A program made the translations under genes and the position numbers. The notes under the pieces were generated by a model. That model did no database searches. It was not told the origin of the DNA and saw only the letters and a program-made list of their open reading frames with translations. Positions 1 through 7,701 of a stretch of 64,000 nt of DNA are shown in pieces (position 1 is the first letter of the stretch; each line of letters opens with the position of its first letter). Origin of the DNA: Pigmentiphaga litoralis (lineage in GTDB: Bacteria > Pseudomonadota > Gammaproteobacteria > Burkholderiales > Burkholderiaceae_B); assembly GCF_013408655.1 (NCBI RefSeq), contig NZ_JACCBP010000001.1, forward strand, positions 3,658,001-3,722,000, in the 5' to 3' direction.

Positions 1-129
1 CACGGGCAGCGCGCCTGGCAAGGCTTCGGTCGCGAATTCGTTCGCGAAGCCCGACATGTAGCCGGCGTCGGACGCAAAGCCGGCTGCAGGCTGGCGGGGC
101 GAAGGGGTCGTGGAGGCGGGCGAGTTCAT
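1..129 (-). CDS. hmgA: Homogentisate 1,2-dioxygenase, N-terminal fragment (cut by window edge)
   Basis: The first 43 codons of a minus-strand gene are present; the rest lies before position 1. After about 20 variable residues the translation reads YMSGFANEFATEALPGALPV, the conserved N-terminal signature of homogentisate 1,2-dioxygenase (usually near YMSGFGNEFATE). This Fe(II) enzyme opens homogentisate to maleylacetoacetate in the tyrosine/phenylalanine pathway. The ATG at 129 is the only start before the conserved block. Its upstream neighbour on the same strand, 130 bases away, is a cytochrome P450. The identification rests on this short signature alone, but the match is very specific. Confidence 0.9.
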   Translation of the reverse strand, partial: MNSPASTTPSPRQPAAGFASDAGYMSGFANEFATEALPGALPV

Positions 130-259
130 AGGCATCCTTGGTGAAAGGCGGCGCGGTGCAACGGCATCCGGGGCGGTCGAGGCAACCATGACAGCCGTCG
201 CCCCGTTCGCGTGCGCCGCCGCGGGCACGGCCATTTGCAATGGTTGACGATATCCCCGA

Positions 260-1504
260 TCACCCATGCACCCGCGCCGGCACATGCAGGAAGCCGCGAA
301 AGCGCGCGCGGCCGCCGCGTACCGGGGGCGCCGTCAACGTGTAATCCGGAAAGCGCGCCAGGAAACGCGAGATCGCAATCGCGCCTTCCAGCCGCGCCAG
401 CGACATGCCAGCACACTGATGAATGCCGCTGCCGAAGGCCAGGTGCCGGTTGGGTGACCGCGCAATATCGAAGCGGTCGGGATCGGGGAACTGTTCGGGG
501 TCGCGGTTGGCCGCGCCGATACAGAGCGTGACCGACGTGCCGGGCGGCAGCGTCACGCCGCCGATCTCCACCGTCTCGGTCGTCATCCGGTTGCCCAGCT
601 GATTCGAGCTTTCGAAGCGCAGCACTTCTTCGATCGCGGGCTTGATCAGGTCCGGCTCGGCAATCAGCCGCGCCTTCTGGTCCGGATACTGCGCCAGCGC
701 GACCAGCCCGTTGCCGATCAGATTGGTGGTGGTTTCATGGCCGGCGTTGAGCAGGAACACACAGTTGTGCAGCAGCTCGGCGGACGTGAGCCGTTCGCCA
801 TCGGGCTCGCCCTGCAGCAGACGCGTCAGCACGTCATGCTCGGGATCGCCGGGCGATGCGCGGCGCTGCGCGATCAGCCCGTCCAGGTAATCCAGGAACT
901 GGCGCAAGGCCGCGTTGCCTTCCTGCGCCGCAGCCGGCGTCACCACCGGTTCCAGCGCGCCCAGGATCGCCAGGGACCATTCGCGCAGCGGCTCGCGTTC
1001 GTCGTGCGGCACGTCAAGCAGATTGCCGATCACCTCGACGGGAATCGCCGCGGCAAAATCTTCGATCAGATCGACCTCGCCCTTGTCCGCCATGCGGTCC
1101 AGCAACGTGTCGACCAGGCGGATCAAACCCGGCTCCATCCCTGCTATGGCGCGCGGTGTCAGGGCACCCGCGATCAGCCGGCGCACGCGGGTGTGCAGCG
1201 GCGGGTCGTTAAAGACCAGGCTGGTGGTGTGATGCTCGAACAGCAGCGAATCGCCAAACTTGGGTTTGAACTCGACCTTCTTGTCGCTGCTGTAGACCCG
1301 TGTGCTTTTGTAGGCCGCGATCAGATCGGCGTAACGCGTCAGGAAAACGCCGCCGCCTGGCAACTGCTTGACCGGCGCGTGCTCGCGCAGCGCGTGATAG
1401 GTCGGGAAGGGATCGTCGTAGAACTCGGCCGGCAAATGGGCCAGGTCGAAGCTGTCGGCCAGAGCGCGCGGATCCGCGGCCAGGCTGGGGGAATTGCTGT
1501 GCAT
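260..1504 (-). CDS. Cytochrome P450
   Basis: A 414-aa soluble bacterial P450, normal length for the class. It has the I-helix oxygen-activation motif AGHETT, the K-helix ExxR motif EEVLR (conserved with the following FES region), and the heme-thiolate loop FGSGIHQCAGMSLARLE with its cysteine ligand. It should catalyse NAD(P)H-dependent hydroxylation or dealkylation, but no ferredoxin or reductase gene lies nearby, so redox partners must come from elsewhere. The substrate cannot be read from sequence; homogentisate dioxygenase downstream hints at an aromatic acid. The start at 1504 follows a GACGAGAC ribosome site. It diverges from an IclR regulator across 171 bases holding several TTAC-N7-GTAA inverted repeats, which are the probable control sites. 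Confidence 0.93.
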   Translation of the reverse strand: MHSNSPSLAADPRALADSFDLAHLPAEFYDDPFPTYHALREHAPVKQLPGGGVFLTRYADLIAAYKSTRVYSSDKKVEFKPKFGDSLLFEHHTTSLVFNDPPLHTRVRRLIAGALTPRAIAGMEPGLIRLVDTLLDRMADKGEVDLIEDFAAAIPVEVIGNLLDVPHDEREPLREWSLAILGALEPVVTPAAAQEGNAALRQFLDYLDGLIAQRRASPGDPEHDVLTRLLQGEPDGERLTSAELLHNCVFLLNAGHETTTNLIGNGLVALAQYPDQKARLIAEPDLIKPAIEEVLRFESSNQLGNRMTTETVEIGGVTLPPGTSVTLCIGAANRDPEQFPDPDRFDIARSPNRHLAFGSGIHQCAGMSLARLEGAIAISRFLARFPDYTLTAPPVRGGRARFRGFLHVPARVHG

Positions 1505-1560
1505 GTCTCGTCACCACGTCCTGGTGTTCGTCGATGGGTGCGCCGCTGTCTGGCAGCAGG

Positions 1561-1659
1561 TTACTTCTGACGTAATCGGTTTACGGCAAGAGTAATTTCA
1601 GACCTGTTGTCGCGTCAAGCCGCATTACGCATGGCGTGCTAGAGTTACGCCAGACGTAA
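1561..1659. promoter_or_regulatory. Cluster of TTAC-N7-GTAA inverted repeats (probable IclR operators)
   Basis: Three exact copies of TTAC-N7-GTAA lie between the P450 and IclR starts, at 1561-1575, 1581-1595 and 1645-1659. A degenerate copy (TTAC-N7-GTGC) sits at 1625-1639. They form two pairs, each with a 20-bp start-to-start spacing (two helical turns), 44 bp between the inner copies. Paired inverted repeats on one DNA face fit cooperative binding by IclR proteins, which usually act as dimers or tetramers. The binding role is inferred. Confidence 0.7.
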
Positions 1660-1675
1660 TCAACAAGAGCGATCC

Positions 1676-2485
1676 ATGACCTCCGACACCAGCACCGAAC
1701 TGCGCGGCGCGGGCGGCGTGCAAGCCCTGGAAACGGGCCTGTCCGTGCTCGACGCCTTTGCCGGTTTCGTTCGCCCGGCCATGCTCAAGGACATTGCCCA
1801 TGCTGCGTCCATGCATCCGGCCAAGGCGCACCGCTATCTGGTCAGCTTCATCAAGTTCGGCTATGTGGAGCAGGACGCGCATGGCCGCTACAGCCTGGGC
1901 CGCAATGCCCTGCGCATGGGGCTGGCCGGGCTGGCGCAGGTCGATGCGATCCGGCTGGTCACGCCGCTGCTGGATGAACTGAGCATCACGGTCGGCGAAA
2001 CGGTGCTGGCGGCAGTCTGGGGCAATCGTGGGCCGACCGTGGTGCAGTGGCGCGACTCGCCTCACCCGGTCACCGTCAATGTGCGGCCCGGGTCCGTCAT
2101 GCCCTTGCTCGCGTCGGCCACGGGCCGCGTCTTTGCCGCGTTCCTGGACCCCGCCCTGACAGCGTCGCTGATTGCCGATGAACTGAAGGAACGCAAGGCC
2201 GCGCGGCTGAAACGTTTTCCTGACACGGCCAAGGACGTGAAGGAATTGGTGCGTACAGTGCGCGACAGCCATGTCGGGGTGGTGGTCGGGGATCTGGTGC
2301 CTGGCATCAATTCGGTCAGCGCACCGGTGTTCGATCATGACGGCCGCCTGGTGCTGGCCATTACCGCGCTGGGTAATGATGCCGTGTTCGACGCCGACCC
2401 GGCGGGTCCGATTGCCGATGCCGTGCGGCAGGCGGCGCGGACCCTGTCGGATCGGCTGGGGCATGGGGTGTTGCCGGACGCTTAG
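1676..2485 (+). CDS. IclR-family transcriptional regulator
   Basis: A 269-aa protein with the IclR layout: an N-terminal winged helix-turn-helix (about residues 15-80, containing DIAHAASMHPAKAHRYLVSF and a YSLGRNALRMG wing) followed by a GAF-like effector domain (about 90-260). IclR proteins commonly control aromatic and short-chain acid catabolism in response to a small-molecule ligand. The ATG at 1676 follows an AAGAGCG ribosome-site-like stretch. It is divergent from the P450, with shared inverted repeats between, so it probably controls the P450 and itself. Its 3' end overlaps the stop of the convergent AraC gene by 4 bases. Confidence 0.93.
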   Translation: MTSDTSTELRGAGGVQALETGLSVLDAFAGFVRPAMLKDIAHAASMHPAKAHRYLVSFIKFGYVEQDAHGRYSLGRNALRMGLAGLAQVDAIRLVTPLLDELSITVGETVLAAVWGNRGPTVVQWRDSPHPVTVNVRPGSVMPLLASATGRVFAAFLDPALTASLIADELKERKAARLKRFPDTAKDVKELVRTVRDSHVGVVVGDLVPGINSVSAPVFDHDGRLVLAITALGNDAVFDADPAGPIADAVRQAARTLSDRLGHGVLPDA

Positions 2486-3297
2486 TCCGGCGAAGAGGCG
2501 GACGGGCGTCCGGCTGTGTCGGGTGCATGGGGCACATCGGGCGCTTGCGCCGGCGCCACCGGCACGTCCCGCAGCAAGCGTCCCAGGTGCCCGCTGTTGG
2601 CAAACCCCAATTCGGCGCTGACCTGCGCCAGCGACGCGCCGGCGGCCAGGTGCGCGCGGGCGGCGGCGGCAAGCAATGAGCGCCGCAGGGTCACCGGCGT
2701 CTGGCCGAATTCGGCCAGGCAGGCGCGCTGCAAGGTGCGCATCGTCACCCCCAGCCAGGATGCCGACTCGGCCACGGTGGGCAACGCTGCGCCATCGGCC
2801 AGCCGGGTCTCCAGCAGGGCCCGCCATCGCTGCGCCAGCCCCGCAGGCGGTGCGGCCGGGGCAGGCCTGACGCGGCTGCCCGACAGCTGCGCGATCAGTG
2901 CATGCACCAGCCCGGGCGCGGCCTCGGCCGACAGGGCAGGCATCCACAGCGCATCGAGCATGGCCTGTGCCGCACCATCCAGTTGCAGCACGCCCCCGGC
3001 TTCCCATCCCTGCACCCACTCGGGCGCCAGATACAGCTCGCCATGCTGCTGCAAGGCGCTGTCCGATCGCGTGCGATGCGCGACATGCGCGGGCAGCAGC
3101 AAGGCCTGGCCTTTGACGAGGCGGTCCTGCAGGGTGACGGGTCCGCCCCACGCCGTCAGCAGCGCACCCGCGCGCGGCCACAGCAGCATCGCGCAGTCGT
3201 GCGTGTGCCACCGGAAGGCGTAGCCCGGCTGCCGGCTGGCCGCGAGCGCATAGCCATCGCGAGCAATCAGGTCGAGCTTGGAAGAAAGCATCGTCAT
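2482..3297 (-). CDS. AraC-family regulator with cupin-like sensor domain
   Basis: A 271-aa AraC-type regulator. The N-terminal half has a cupin-like ligand pocket (RWHTHDCAMLLWPRAG, then a QALLLPAHVAHRTRS segment). The C-terminal half carries two helix-turn-helices: TVAESASWLGVTMRTLQRAC and SLAQVSAELGFANSGHLGRLL. The last ~25 residues are Pro/Ala/Ser-rich and probably disordered. The reading frame extends upstream to a GTG at 3402, but that leader lacks cupin similarity, so the ATG at 3297 is preferred; no strong ribosome site supports either. It diverges from the Bug receptor at 3434 and may control it. The second helix-turn-helix lacks the usual GFxxxSxFxRxFK tail, so specificity may be unusual. 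Confidence 0.85.
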   Translation of the reverse strand: MTMLSSKLDLIARDGYALAASRQPGYAFRWHTHDCAMLLWPRAGALLTAWGGPVTLQDRLVKGQALLLPAHVAHRTRSDSALQQHGELYLAPEWVQGWEAGGVLQLDGAAQAMLDALWMPALSAEAAPGLVHALIAQLSGSRVRPAPAAPPAGLAQRWRALLETRLADGAALPTVAESASWLGVTMRTLQRACLAEFGQTPVTLRRSLLAAAARAHLAAGASLAQVSAELGFANSGHLGRLLRDVPVAPAQAPDVPHAPDTAGRPSASSPD

Positions 3298-3433
3298 CGG
3301 TCCAGTATCGGCGCGCGGGGGGATTCGTGCAAGAACGGCCGCCGTGTCGCGTTCGGGATCGCCGGATGTCGCGTCCGGGTTGGCCGGCCAAGGCGGGGAC
3401 ACCTAGGATGAGGTCATCGAACAGGAGGTCCAC

Positions 3434-4504
3434 ATGCTTTGCAGTTCGCCCCTACAGTCGCCCCAAGCTTCCCCGCCCGGCCGAACGTCCAGCCGACTGT
3501 CTGCCCCGATATCCGCGCCAGCATCCCGGGCCAATCCCACGTTCCTTCCAACGCTCGCCATAGCCCTGGCCGCCACCTTTGTTCTGGCAGCCGTGCCCCT
3601 CCAGGCCCGCGCCGCGTGGCCCGACAAACCCATCACGCTGATCGTGCCCTTCCCGCCCGGCGGCGGCACCGACCTGGTGGTGCGGTCCCTGCAGGCCGGC
3701 CTGAGCCAGCGGCTGGGCCAGACCGTGGTCATCACCAACGTCGGCGGCGCGGGGGGCACCATCGGGTCGGCCCAGGCCGCCCGCGCGCGCCCGGACGGCT
3801 ACACCGCCCTGGCCGTCACGACCAGCACGCATGCCGTGGCGGCCAGCCTGTACAAACAGCTGCCCTACGACCCGGTGTCGGACTTCAGCTATGCCGGCTT
3901 CATCGGCACGTCGCCCTATGTGCTGGTGGCCAACACAACCTTGAAAGCAAGCACGGTGGCGGATCTGGCTAAGGTGCTGAAGGCCAAAGGCAGCGGCAGC
4001 TACGCGTCGGTCGGCGCGGGCACCGTGTCGCATCTGCTGGGCGAAATGTTCGCGAAAGACGGCGGACTGACCCTGACCCACATCCCCTATCGCGGCGCGG
4101 CGCCGGCTTACACCGATCTGATCGGCAACCAGGTCGACATCCTGTTCGACAATCCCGTCGGGCTCGCCCCCTTCGTGCGCAGCGGCAAAATGACGGCGCT
4201 GGCCACCACGGCGCCCACGCCCATCCTGCCCGATGTGCCGACCTTTGCGCAGCAAGGCATGCCCGCCTACACGCAGCAACTCTGGTACGGTCTGGCCTTC
4301 CCGAAAGGCACGCCGGCCGATATCGTGACGCGCACCAACGCCGCGTTGAATGCCGTGCTGAACGATCCGGCGGTGGCGCAGGATCTGGCCGCCAAGGGCG
4401 TGGCCGTGCGCGCCGACACGCCCGACGCGCTGACGACCGCCGTGGCCCATGACGTCCCCTTCTGGGGCAAACTCGTCCGATCGATTGGAGTCCAGCTTGA
4501 CTGA
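3434..4504 (+). CDS. Bug-family (TTT) periplasmic solute receptor
   Basis: A 356-aa extracytoplasmic receptor of the Bug/TctC family. The mature part starts near AWPDKPITLIVPFPPGGGTD, the family hallmark for carboxylate ligand binding, and has the later signatures DGYTALAVT, LPYDPVSDFSYAGFIG and HIPYRGAAPAYTDLIG. A strong AGGAGGT ribosome site at 3423-3429 supports the ATG, although this leaves an unusually long leader: about 37 Ser/Pro-rich residues precede a hydrophobic signal segment ending in LQARAAW. Such receptors usually serve TTT transporters, but none is linked here. The stop is separated by one base from the PhzF-like start, so the two are co-translated. Confidence 0.92.
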   Translation: MLCSSPLQSPQASPPGRTSSRLSAPISAPASRANPTFLPTLAIALAATFVLAAVPLQARAAWPDKPITLIVPFPPGGGTDLVVRSLQAGLSQRLGQTVVITNVGGAGGTIGSAQAARARPDGYTALAVTTSTHAVAASLYKQLPYDPVSDFSYAGFIGTSPYVLVANTTLKASTVADLAKVLKAKGSGSYASVGAGTVSHLLGEMFAKDGGLTLTHIPYRGAAPAYTDLIGNQVDILFDNPVGLAPFVRSGKMTALATTAPTPILPDVPTFAQQGMPAYTQQLWYGLAFPKGTPADIVTRTNAALNAVLNDPAVAQDLAAKGVAVRADTPDALTTAVAHDVPFWGKLVRSIGVQLD

Positions 4505-4505
4505 T

Positions 4506-5384
4506 ATGCCCGAACCCCGCGCAGGCGAAGCCGCCCTGCTTCGCGTTTTTGTGGACCCTGCGCAAAGCGGCGAAGGCGGCCGGGGCGGCAACCCCGTGCC
4601 CCTGGTGCTGGACGCCACCGGCATGAGCGCCGACGCGATGCGCGAGCTGGCCGCGCGGCAGGGTCATGAATCGTCGTTTGTGCTGCCGCCCGAAGACCCC
4701 GCCGCGCACGACTGGCGCCTGCGCTTTTTTGTGCCGGGCCACGAAATGGAAATGTGCGGCCACGCCACCGTCGGCACCTTGTGGGCGCTGCGCCAATGGG
4801 GACGATGGACGACGCCGCAAGCCCGCGTGCAGACCCTGAGCGGCAGCGTGGACGTCTCGTGGGACGCGGCTCGTGGCTGGGCCTGGGTGTCGCAACCCGC
4901 GGCCACGGTGCAGGCCCTGAACGACGACCAACGCGACGCGATTGCACGTGTACTGAACATTGACCCTGCCCTGCCCGGTCTGCACGTCGTCAACGCCAGC
5001 ACCAGCCGCGTCAAGACCCTGGTGCGGGTGCCCGACGCGGCGACGCTCGACGCCATCGTGCCGGATCTTGGCGCGGTCGAAGCGCTGTGCGACGCCATCG
5101 GGTCGACGGGCCTGTACCCTTACGCCCTTGAAGCCACCGGCGCCACCGCGCGGCAGTTTCCCAAAAAGTCCGGCTACCCCGAAGACGCCGCCACCGGCAT
5201 TGCCGCGGCGGCATTGTGGGGCTATCTGCATGCCCATGCCGACCGGCCCGTGACCTCGGCAAGCGACGCGCTCTTCACGGTGCGGCAAGGCGTGGCGATG
5301 GGCGCGCCGTCGGCCATCCAGGTCCGCACTCGCGGCGATGCGCCAGGCTGCTGGCTCAGTGGCGACGTGGAGTGGATGCGGTAG
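4506..5384 (+). CDS. PhzF-family isomerase/epimerase-like protein
   Basis: A 292-aa PhzF-fold protein, the usual length. It has the family signatures LRVFVD, GNPVPLVL (GNP turn), HESSFVLPP, LRFFVPGHEMEMCGHATVGT and, in the second half, the EDAATGIAAAALWGYL repeat of the GxAT/CGHAT motif. Family members act as isomerases, epimerases or cyclising enzymes on small acids; the glutamate expected after the GNP strand is not obvious, so activity cannot be assumed. An upstream in-frame ATG at 4449 would sit inside the receptor gene and adds non-conserved residues; ATG 4506 begins just after the receptor stop. Tight coupling to a Bug receptor suggests they act on the same unknown carboxylate. Confidence 0.88.
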   Translation: MPEPRAGEAALLRVFVDPAQSGEGGRGGNPVPLVLDATGMSADAMRELAARQGHESSFVLPPEDPAAHDWRLRFFVPGHEMEMCGHATVGTLWALRQWGRWTTPQARVQTLSGSVDVSWDAARGWAWVSQPAATVQALNDDQRDAIARVLNIDPALPGLHVVNASTSRVKTLVRVPDAATLDAIVPDLGAVEALCDAIGSTGLYPYALEATGATARQFPKKSGYPEDAATGIAAAALWGYLHAHADRPVTSASDALFTVRQGVAMGAPSAIQVRTRGDAPGCWLSGDVEWMR

Positions 5385-5488
5385 CCATCATGCGCACCAG
5401 CCATATCCGGTATGGCTGGGAAAGGATGGACAGCGCAGGGCGCGAAATCCTACCTTGAAGACTCCTCACCGCACCGGGAGTCACGAGC

Positions 5489-6469
5489 ATGGATCGTCGA
5501 GAGGTATTGCGTTTTGGGATTGCCTGTTCGGCCTTGGGGCTGGCGGGGAAGGCAGGCGCGCAAGACGCCTTTCCGAACAAGATGATGAAGGTGGTGGTGG
5601 CCTATCCGCCAGGCGGCGTAACCGACTTGGCGGCCCGCCTGATTGCCGAGATCCTGACCAAGGAATACGGCAAGCCGGCCATCGTCGAAAACAAGGGCGG
5701 TGGCACCGGCACCGTGGCGCAGCAGTACATCCTGCAGCAGCCGCACGATGGCCATGTGCTGCTGTCGGGCGGCCTCGGCGGGCAGGTGCTGCCCGTGATC
5801 CTGAACCCGAACCTGCCGGTGAATCCGCAGACCAACTTTGTTCCGGTCGCGCAGCTGGCCGAATTCGTGAACGTGCTGGTGGTGGGCAAGGACATCAAGG
5901 CACAAAGCGTGGCCGAACTGATCGAGTACGCCAGGTCGCGGCCCGGAAAGTTGAATTACGCAACCAATGGCGTGGGCACCTCGGCCCACTTCACGTCGGA
6001 ACTGCTGAACCTGCAGGCCGGCACGCAGTTCGTGCACATCCCCTACCGATCCAGTGGCGAGATCATTTCCGGCCTGCGCAATGGCGACGTCCATATTGCC
6101 TTTGCCAATGCGCCGACCGTGAACACGCTGGTGCAGGGCGGCACGCTGCGCGCGCTGGCGGTGACCAGTGCGCAGCGCAGCAAGGCGTTGCCCAACGTGC
6201 CGACCATGGTCGAATCGGGGCTGCCGGAATTCGTGGTGACCAGCTGGCTGGGTGCGTACGCGCCGGTCGGCACGCCACCCGACATCGTGAAAAAACTGGG
6301 TGATGTCATCGTCAAGGGCGCGCAGTTGCCCGAGAACGTGCAGCGCCTGGAAACGGCCGGCTTCCAGCTGGCCGTCAAGGACAGCGCCGCCTATGCGGAC
6401 TTCAATCGAGACGAACTCACGCGCTGGAAAGACGTGGCCCGGCGCGCCAACATCCAACCGGAAAGCTGA
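5489..6469 (+). CDS. Bug-family (TTT) periplasmic solute receptor
   Basis: A 326-aa Bug receptor with a twin-arginine-like start (MDRREVLRFGIACSALGLAG, cleavage after KAGAQ). The mature domain opens with FPNKMMKVVVAYPPGGVTDLAARLI and contains the family markers PAIVENKGGGTGTVAQQY, HIPYRSSGEIISGLRNG and NVPTMVESGLPEFV. It should bind a carboxylate in the periplasm. The ribosome site GGGAG precedes the ATG. A 70-aa protein gene follows 3 bases after its stop, forming a two-gene unit. No membrane TTT subunits are present, so it is an orphan receptor. Confidence 0.92.
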   Translation: MDRREVLRFGIACSALGLAGKAGAQDAFPNKMMKVVVAYPPGGVTDLAARLIAEILTKEYGKPAIVENKGGGTGTVAQQYILQQPHDGHVLLSGGLGGQVLPVILNPNLPVNPQTNFVPVAQLAEFVNVLVVGKDIKAQSVAELIEYARSRPGKLNYATNGVGTSAHFTSELLNLQAGTQFVHIPYRSSGEIISGLRNGDVHIAFANAPTVNTLVQGGTLRALAVTSAQRSKALPNVPTMVESGLPEFVVTSWLGAYAPVGTPPDIVKKLGDVIVKGAQLPENVQRLETAGFQLAVKDSAAYADFNRDELTRWKDVARRANIQPES

Positions 6470-6472
6470 ACG

Positions 6473-6685
6473 ATGAGCGGACACAATGCATTGAACGTGG
6501 TGGACCTGACGCCGGGTACCCGCCTTAGAACCAACGAAGGCGCCGTGGTCGAACTGGTGGAAAATCCGCGCGATGGCGTGTGGCTCATCTGCAAGACCCT
6601 GGAAAACGCCGCGGACCCGGACTCGGTATCCGAGGTCGAACAGCCGGTGTTCGCCCAGGACATCGTGGGGCTGGCGGAGGAATGA
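6473..6685 (+). CDS. Small conserved-looking protein of unknown function (70 aa)
   Basis: A 70-aa acidic protein starting 3 bases after the Bug receptor stop, with a GGAAAG ribosome site inside the receptor's last codons. It contains a compact beta-rich pattern (VDLTPGTRLRTNEGAVVELV, DGVWLICKTLE) ending in an acidic tail. It has no signal peptide or membrane segment. The beta pattern resembles a small barrel domain, but I do not recognise the family. Codon use matches its neighbours and the translational coupling argues it is real and linked to the receptor. Confidence 0.7.
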   Translation: MSGHNALNVVDLTPGTRLRTNEGAVVELVENPRDGVWLICKTLENAADPDSVSEVEQPVFAQDIVGLAEE

Positions 6686-6700
6686 TGACAAGGTCGTCCC

Positions 6701-6721
6701 ACCTAGGGCAAGGCGCTAGGT
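6701..6721. terminator. Candidate hairpin between convergent genes
   Basis: ACCTAGGGC and GCGCTAGGT form a nine-position stem with one mismatch and a 3-base AAG loop, between the convergent stops at 6685 and 6735. No T-run follows on either strand, so it is only a possible bidirectional terminator. The right arm ends in a TCATGACACC sequence repeated at 6735-6744. Confidence 0.4.
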
Positions 6722-6734
6722 CATGACACCAGCT

Positions 6735-7694
6735 TCATGACACCGGCTCCGAGCGCGGACAGGGGCTGCCGATCTTGCGCAGGGTCGCCCCGATCTGCAG
6801 TTCGGCAATCTGTTGACGCAGCCAACTATTGCCCGGGTCGTGGTGATAGCGGGCATGCCAGAACTGGCGGATACGCGTCAGCGGCGTGGGGAACGGCAAG
6901 GGGCACCAGCGCACGCCGATCGCATCATCGATCGCCTGGGCAATCGCCTCGGTCACGGTCACGATGAAATCCGTCTGCGCCAGCAGCGGCGGCAGCACCA
7001 GGTAACGCGGCACGCTCAACGCCACCCGGCGCCGGTGGCCCTGCCGCGCCAGGTCGCGGTCGATCTGCAGGTCGGTTTTGTTGTTGGTGACAACCAGATG
7101 GTTGGCGGCCAGATATTCATCCATCGTGATGGCGTCGCCGGCCATCCGGAAATCGCGTCCCATCACGCACACGTGCTGGTCCACGAACAAGCCGGTCTGG
7201 TAGAAGCCGCTCTGCAATTCCTGCAGGTGGCCCACCGCCAGATCGGCTTCGCCGCTTTCCAGCGCGGCGCGGTACTGGTCACGATCCATCGCGCTCACAT
7301 CCAGCCGCACACGCGGCGCGACCTGCTTGAGCCGCGCCATCAGCGGTGGCAACACCAAAAACTGGGAGAAGTCCGACATCAGCAGCGTGAACGTACGCCG
7401 CGCGGTGGCCGGATCAAAGGCGGCCGACTGTTCGAACGTGGCGCGCATCAGATCGAGCGCCCGCAGCACATTGCCCGACAGCGCCGTGGCGTACGGCGTG
7501 GGCTCCATGCCCGACGGCGTGCGCACGAACAGCGCGTCGCCGCACTGCGCGCGCAAGCGGACCAGCGCATTGCTCATCGATGGCTGCGACAGCCCGACGC
7601 GCTGTCCGGCGCGCGTCACATTGCGTTCAAGGTACAGCGCCTCGAACACCAGCAGCAGATTCAGGTCCAGCTTGTGCGCGTCGACGATGGCCAT
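6735..7694 (-). CDS. LysR-family transcriptional regulator
   Basis: A 319-aa LysR-type regulator. The N-terminal winged helix is typical (LDLNLLLVFEALYLERNVTRAGQRVGLSQPSMSNAL, residues about 8-45) and resembles the NodD/NahR/LinR-like branch, followed by a two-lobed inducer-binding domain. The start at 7694 is 8 bases after the stop of the flavoprotein disulfide reductase gene on the same strand, and its GGAG site lies inside that gene, so the two are co-transcribed. It may control that operon or a distant target. The effector is unknown. Confidence 0.92.
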   Translation of the reverse strand: MAIVDAHKLDLNLLLVFEALYLERNVTRAGQRVGLSQPSMSNALVRLRAQCGDALFVRTPSGMEPTPYATALSGNVLRALDLMRATFEQSAAFDPATARRTFTLLMSDFSQFLVLPPLMARLKQVAPRVRLDVSAMDRDQYRAALESGEADLAVGHLQELQSGFYQTGLFVDQHVCVMGRDFRMAGDAITMDEYLAANHLVVTNNKTDLQIDRDLARQGHRRRVALSVPRYLVLPPLLAQTDFIVTVTEAIAQAIDDAIGVRWCPLPFPTPLTRIRQFWHARYHHDPGNSWLRQQIAELQIGATLRKIGSPCPRSEPVS

Positions 7695-7701
7695 GCGCGT
7701 A

